In this document: positions 63,322 to 64,000 of the stretch, piece by piece
Position numbering within the stretch: the stretch's first letter is position 1
How the letters are laid out: each line of letters starts with the position of its first letter
Translations under genes and position numbers: made by a program
DNA from: Pseudomonas sp. PDM14
GTDB taxonomy: Bacteria > Pseudomonadota > Gammaproteobacteria > Pseudomonadales > Pseudomonadaceae
Direction of reading: 5' to 3'
DNA: 64,000 nt
Assembly (NCBI RefSeq): GCF_014851905.1
Contig: NZ_JACVAQ010000002.1
Span: 1 to 64,000 of the forward strand
Notes under the pieces: model-generated
The model's database searches: none
Told to the model about the DNA's origin: nothing
The model's input: the letters and a program-made list of their open reading frames with translations, nothing else

Positions 63322-64000
63322 TTGAACACCCAGCACTTCACCGAAGGTGACTTGCTGACTGTGCTGTTGTGCCGCGTGGCCTGGTACGCGCGAACGGCGC
63401 TGTCGACGGTGCGGTTGGATTCGATGAACTTGCGGCTGCGCGATTCCTTGAGCAGGTCACGCAGCACGCTGACCTCGGCCAGCTTCTGGCGGTGCTCGGC
63501 GGCGCGCTCGGCGAACTCGTTGAGGTTGATGGCGATGAGGTCGGGCTTTTTGCTGTGGTTGACCACCGGGCCGTCGGCGTCCAGGCCTTCGAGGTAGTCG
63601 TACACCTCCCAGAATTCCGCCACGGCGGCGTGGTCGGCGCTGATGGAGCCCTGGCGCTCGATGGCCATGCGCACGATCTGGCGTTGGGTGGCGCTGACTT
63701 GTGCGTCGCTGAGCGGAACCATCAGGCGGATGCAGTCGAGCAGGGCGAGCATCTGCGCATGGTTCTTGCTGATGCGCTCTACGCGCAGGTAGCCGCGCAG
63801 GTCGTTGCCGCAGGCCTTGCAGGCGCTGCTGTCGACGTTGCCGGGGTACTCGGTGCCGCACTGAATGCAATGCGTGTGCAGGCGCCGCAGGCGGCTTTCG
63901 TGCTCGGGCATGCGCTGGGCGAACAGGTCCAGCACCGCGGATTCCTGGCGCACCGCCTTGAGCAGGAAGTGGCTGAGCTTGCGGCCGTCCAGGGCGTTGA
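63315..64000 (-). CDS. Zinc-ribbon protein of the element (5' end outside window)
   Basis: An open frame from the right edge to 63315; at least 227 residues are visible and the start lies beyond 64000 (the GTG at 63953 is internal, as upstream codons NALDGRKLSHFLLKA continue the frame). A four-Cys zinc ribbon CIQCG...CKACG lies near the middle of the visible N-terminal third, followed by a helical region with DGPVVNHSKK and a basic C-terminus. No family recognised; nucleic-acid or protein binding is plausible. Confidence 0.7.
   Translation of the reverse strand, partial: NALDGRKLSHFLLKAVRQESAVLDLFAQRMPEHESRLRRLHTHCIQCGTEYPGNVDSSACKACGNDLRGYLRVERISKNHAQMLALLDCIRLMVPLSDAQVSATQRQIVRMAIERQGSISADHAAVAEFWEVYDYLEGLDADGPVVNHSKKPDLIAINLNEFAERAAEHRQKLAEVSVLRDLLKESRSRKFIESNRTVDSAVRAYQATRHNSTVSKSPSVKCWVFKA

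Larger units (their letters stand above)
58188..64000. mobile_element. Left part of an integrated element in tRNA-Ser (right end outside window)
   Basis: Begins at the tRNA-Ser 3' end, has an adjacent tyrosine integrase, 11-bp repeats resembling integrase arm sites, and a compact minus-strand operon of small genes unrelated to the housekeeping block to the left. No capsid, tail, conjugation or replication gene is visible in this part, so phage, satellite or ICE cannot be decided. The right boundary and attR lie beyond 64000. Confidence 0.8.

Overview
This window reads as a chromosomal segment of a high-GC Pseudomonas. The gene order (bqsRS, a two-chemoreceptor/transporter block, nuoA-N, aceA, purB-hflD-mnmA, icd, cspD/clpS-clpA, infA, bpt-aat-trxB, ftsK-lolA-rarA-crcB-serS, cysG, tusDCBE, yccA, tRNA-Ser) matches, from memory, the region around PA2603-PA2666 of P. 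aeruginosa PAO1. Differences suggest a different species: monomeric isocitrate dehydrogenase is absent beside icd, and a patatin/DUF5329 pair sits next to queD. Species cannot be assigned from the sequence alone.

Layout. 1-2.3 kb: queD, a DUF5329 protein and a patatin-like hydrolase on the minus strand. 2.4-5.0 kb: two PepSY proteins and the BqsR/BqsS two-component system in an overlapping plus-strand operon, preceded by a BqsR-box-like repeat. 5.1-12.5 kb: an FMN reductase, a dCache chemoreceptor, a divergent Na+/H+-antiporter-family carrier, an sCache chemoreceptor and an AI-2E family exporter. 12.6-27.4 kb: the complete 13-gene nuo operon (respiratory complex I, fused nuoCD), minus strand. 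27.7-38.3 kb: YkuD_2 protein, isocitrate lyase, a roxA/GNAT/DUF7931/secretin-N operon, purB, a DMT permease, hflD, mnmA and a Nudix hydrolase. 38.5-45.9 kb: icd, cspD, clpS-clpA, infA and the aminoacyl-transferases bpt and aat (an N-degron cluster), trxB. 46.1-53.7 kb: ftsK, lolA, rarA, crcB, serS, cysG. 53.7-58.2 kb: glutathionyl-hydroquinone reductase, TrpD2-like protein, tusDCBE, yccA and tRNA-Ser(UGA).

From the 3' end of tRNA-Ser to the right edge (58.2-64.0 kb) lies the left end of an integrated element: a tyrosine integrase, then a tightly packed minus-strand operon whose last gene runs off the window. It encodes a HicA-like small protein, a DndC/PAPS-reductase-like PP-loop protein, an orphan 78-residue protein, a membrane/coiled-coil protein ending in an FtsK-gamma-like winged helix, a DUF7673 protein, a minimal P-loop protein, a 46-residue membrane peptide and a zinc-ribbon protein.

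The most unusual signal is in this element. Four of its genes, the ones not translationally coupled to an upstream gene, are each preceded by the same leader: a hairpin with invariant hexaloop CGGCAA but different, base-compensated stems, then an identical 17-nt block containing the Shine-Dalgarno sequence directly before ATG. Stem covariation with a fixed loop points to a repeated cis-acting RNA read by a common factor.

Functional links in the core part: icd and aceA (the two sides of the isocitrate branch) both carry TGTAG/CTACA palindromes of the HexR/RccR kind upstream; mnmA and tusDCBE together supply tRNA 2-thiouridine; clpS, clpA, bpt and aat form the bacterial N-degron route; several neighbours are separated by strong bidirectional terminators.
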